DNA of 34,141 nucleotides, from positions 1 through 34,141 of the forward strand of contig NC_018745.1 of NCBI RefSeq assembly GCF_000263195.1, given 5' to 3'. The translations under genes and the position numbers were made by a program. The notes below the pieces were generated by a model. It had not been told where the DNA came from, made no database searches, and saw nothing but the letters and a program-made list of their open reading frames with translations. Source of the DNA: Emticicia oligotrophica DSM 17448. Its GTDB lineage: Bacteria > Bacteroidota > Bacteroidia > Cytophagales > Spirosomataceae. Positions 33,980-34,141 of the stretch are shown here, piece by piece; within the stretch, counting starts at the first letter, position 1; each line of letters starts with the position of its first letter.

Positions 33980-34141
33980 GGCTATAAAGTGTTAAGTTAG
34001 TAAACTCAAACAGGTATGTGCATAATAAACCAATAGTAGTACGGCTTTAAATCAGTTTTCGTTTGAAAAAGTCATCTTTATAGACTACCGTTAAATGGTA
34101 AGTTTGGTCTGATGTAGCTAAATTCTATTGGAAATGAAAAG

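Noticed and set aside
1-34141. tRNA or rRNA genes
   Set aside because: None was seen on reading; no cloverleaf-like or rRNA-conserved stretch was recognised, although no covariance search could be run.

Overview
The window is AT-rich DNA from a member of the Bacteroidota, most likely a Cytophagales-type bacterium. The pointers are a type IX secretion C-terminal signal on an M4 metallopeptidase, signal peptides ending in ...AQ, a GH95 fucosidase, a 7TM/HisKA_3 kinase pair, and an almost exact Bacteroidota -7 promoter box (TATCTTTG) in front of the replication gene. A rep gene, an iteron array and parAB lie together, so this is a plasmid or secondary replicon. Neither window edge cuts a gene, which would fit a whole linearised plasmid, but the sequence alone does not prove that.

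Layout. 1-1389: no intact gene, but debris of a decayed gene at 253-572. 1390-6317: a small DUF3592-like membrane protein and a 1448-residue secreted protein built of seven ~185-residue modules. 6489-12417: an SsuD-like flavin monooxygenase, a sodium:solute symporter and a secreted GH95 alpha-L-fucosidase, a possible scavenging island for sugars or sulfonates. 12611-16944: the replicon core, with rep on the minus strand, ~1 kb of AT-rich origin carrying seven 17-bp iterons and several inverted repeats, then divergent parA-parB closed by a strong terminator. 17170-18354: a DUF4143-type AAA+ ATPase. 18361-19090: IS-like debris.

19091-22964: a NarL-type response regulator divergent from two membrane histidine kinases. 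The first kinase has a degenerate catalytic domain. The second is broken by a -1 frameshift at an A7 run. 23026-29332 (minus strand): an exopolysaccharide-type cluster, in transcription order a stand-alone receiver that has lost its phospho-acceptor Asp, a HEAT-repeat membrane protein, a processive GT2 synthase, a YaiO-type TPR/outer-membrane barrel (broken by a -1 frameshift in a T8 run) and an LtaS-like sulfatase-fold transferase. This resembles the E. coli yaiP-yaiO pairing of synthase and barrel, with added regulation and a possible polymer-decorating enzyme. 29410-33979 (minus strand): an unknown 190-residue protein, a headless response regulator whose homology starts exactly at the stop codon of the upstream M4 peptidase gene, the secreted M4 peptidase, and a secreted protein with a probable beta-trefoil and a coiled-coil C-terminus.

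The points most worth following are the two independent -1 frameshifts at slippery homopolymers, the origin architecture (22-bp iteron phasing, a 15-bp perfect operator palindrome over the rep promoter, candidate parS sites including a perfect 11-bp-arm palindrome inside parB), the pseudo-receiver linked to the polysaccharide synthase, and the modular giant protein.
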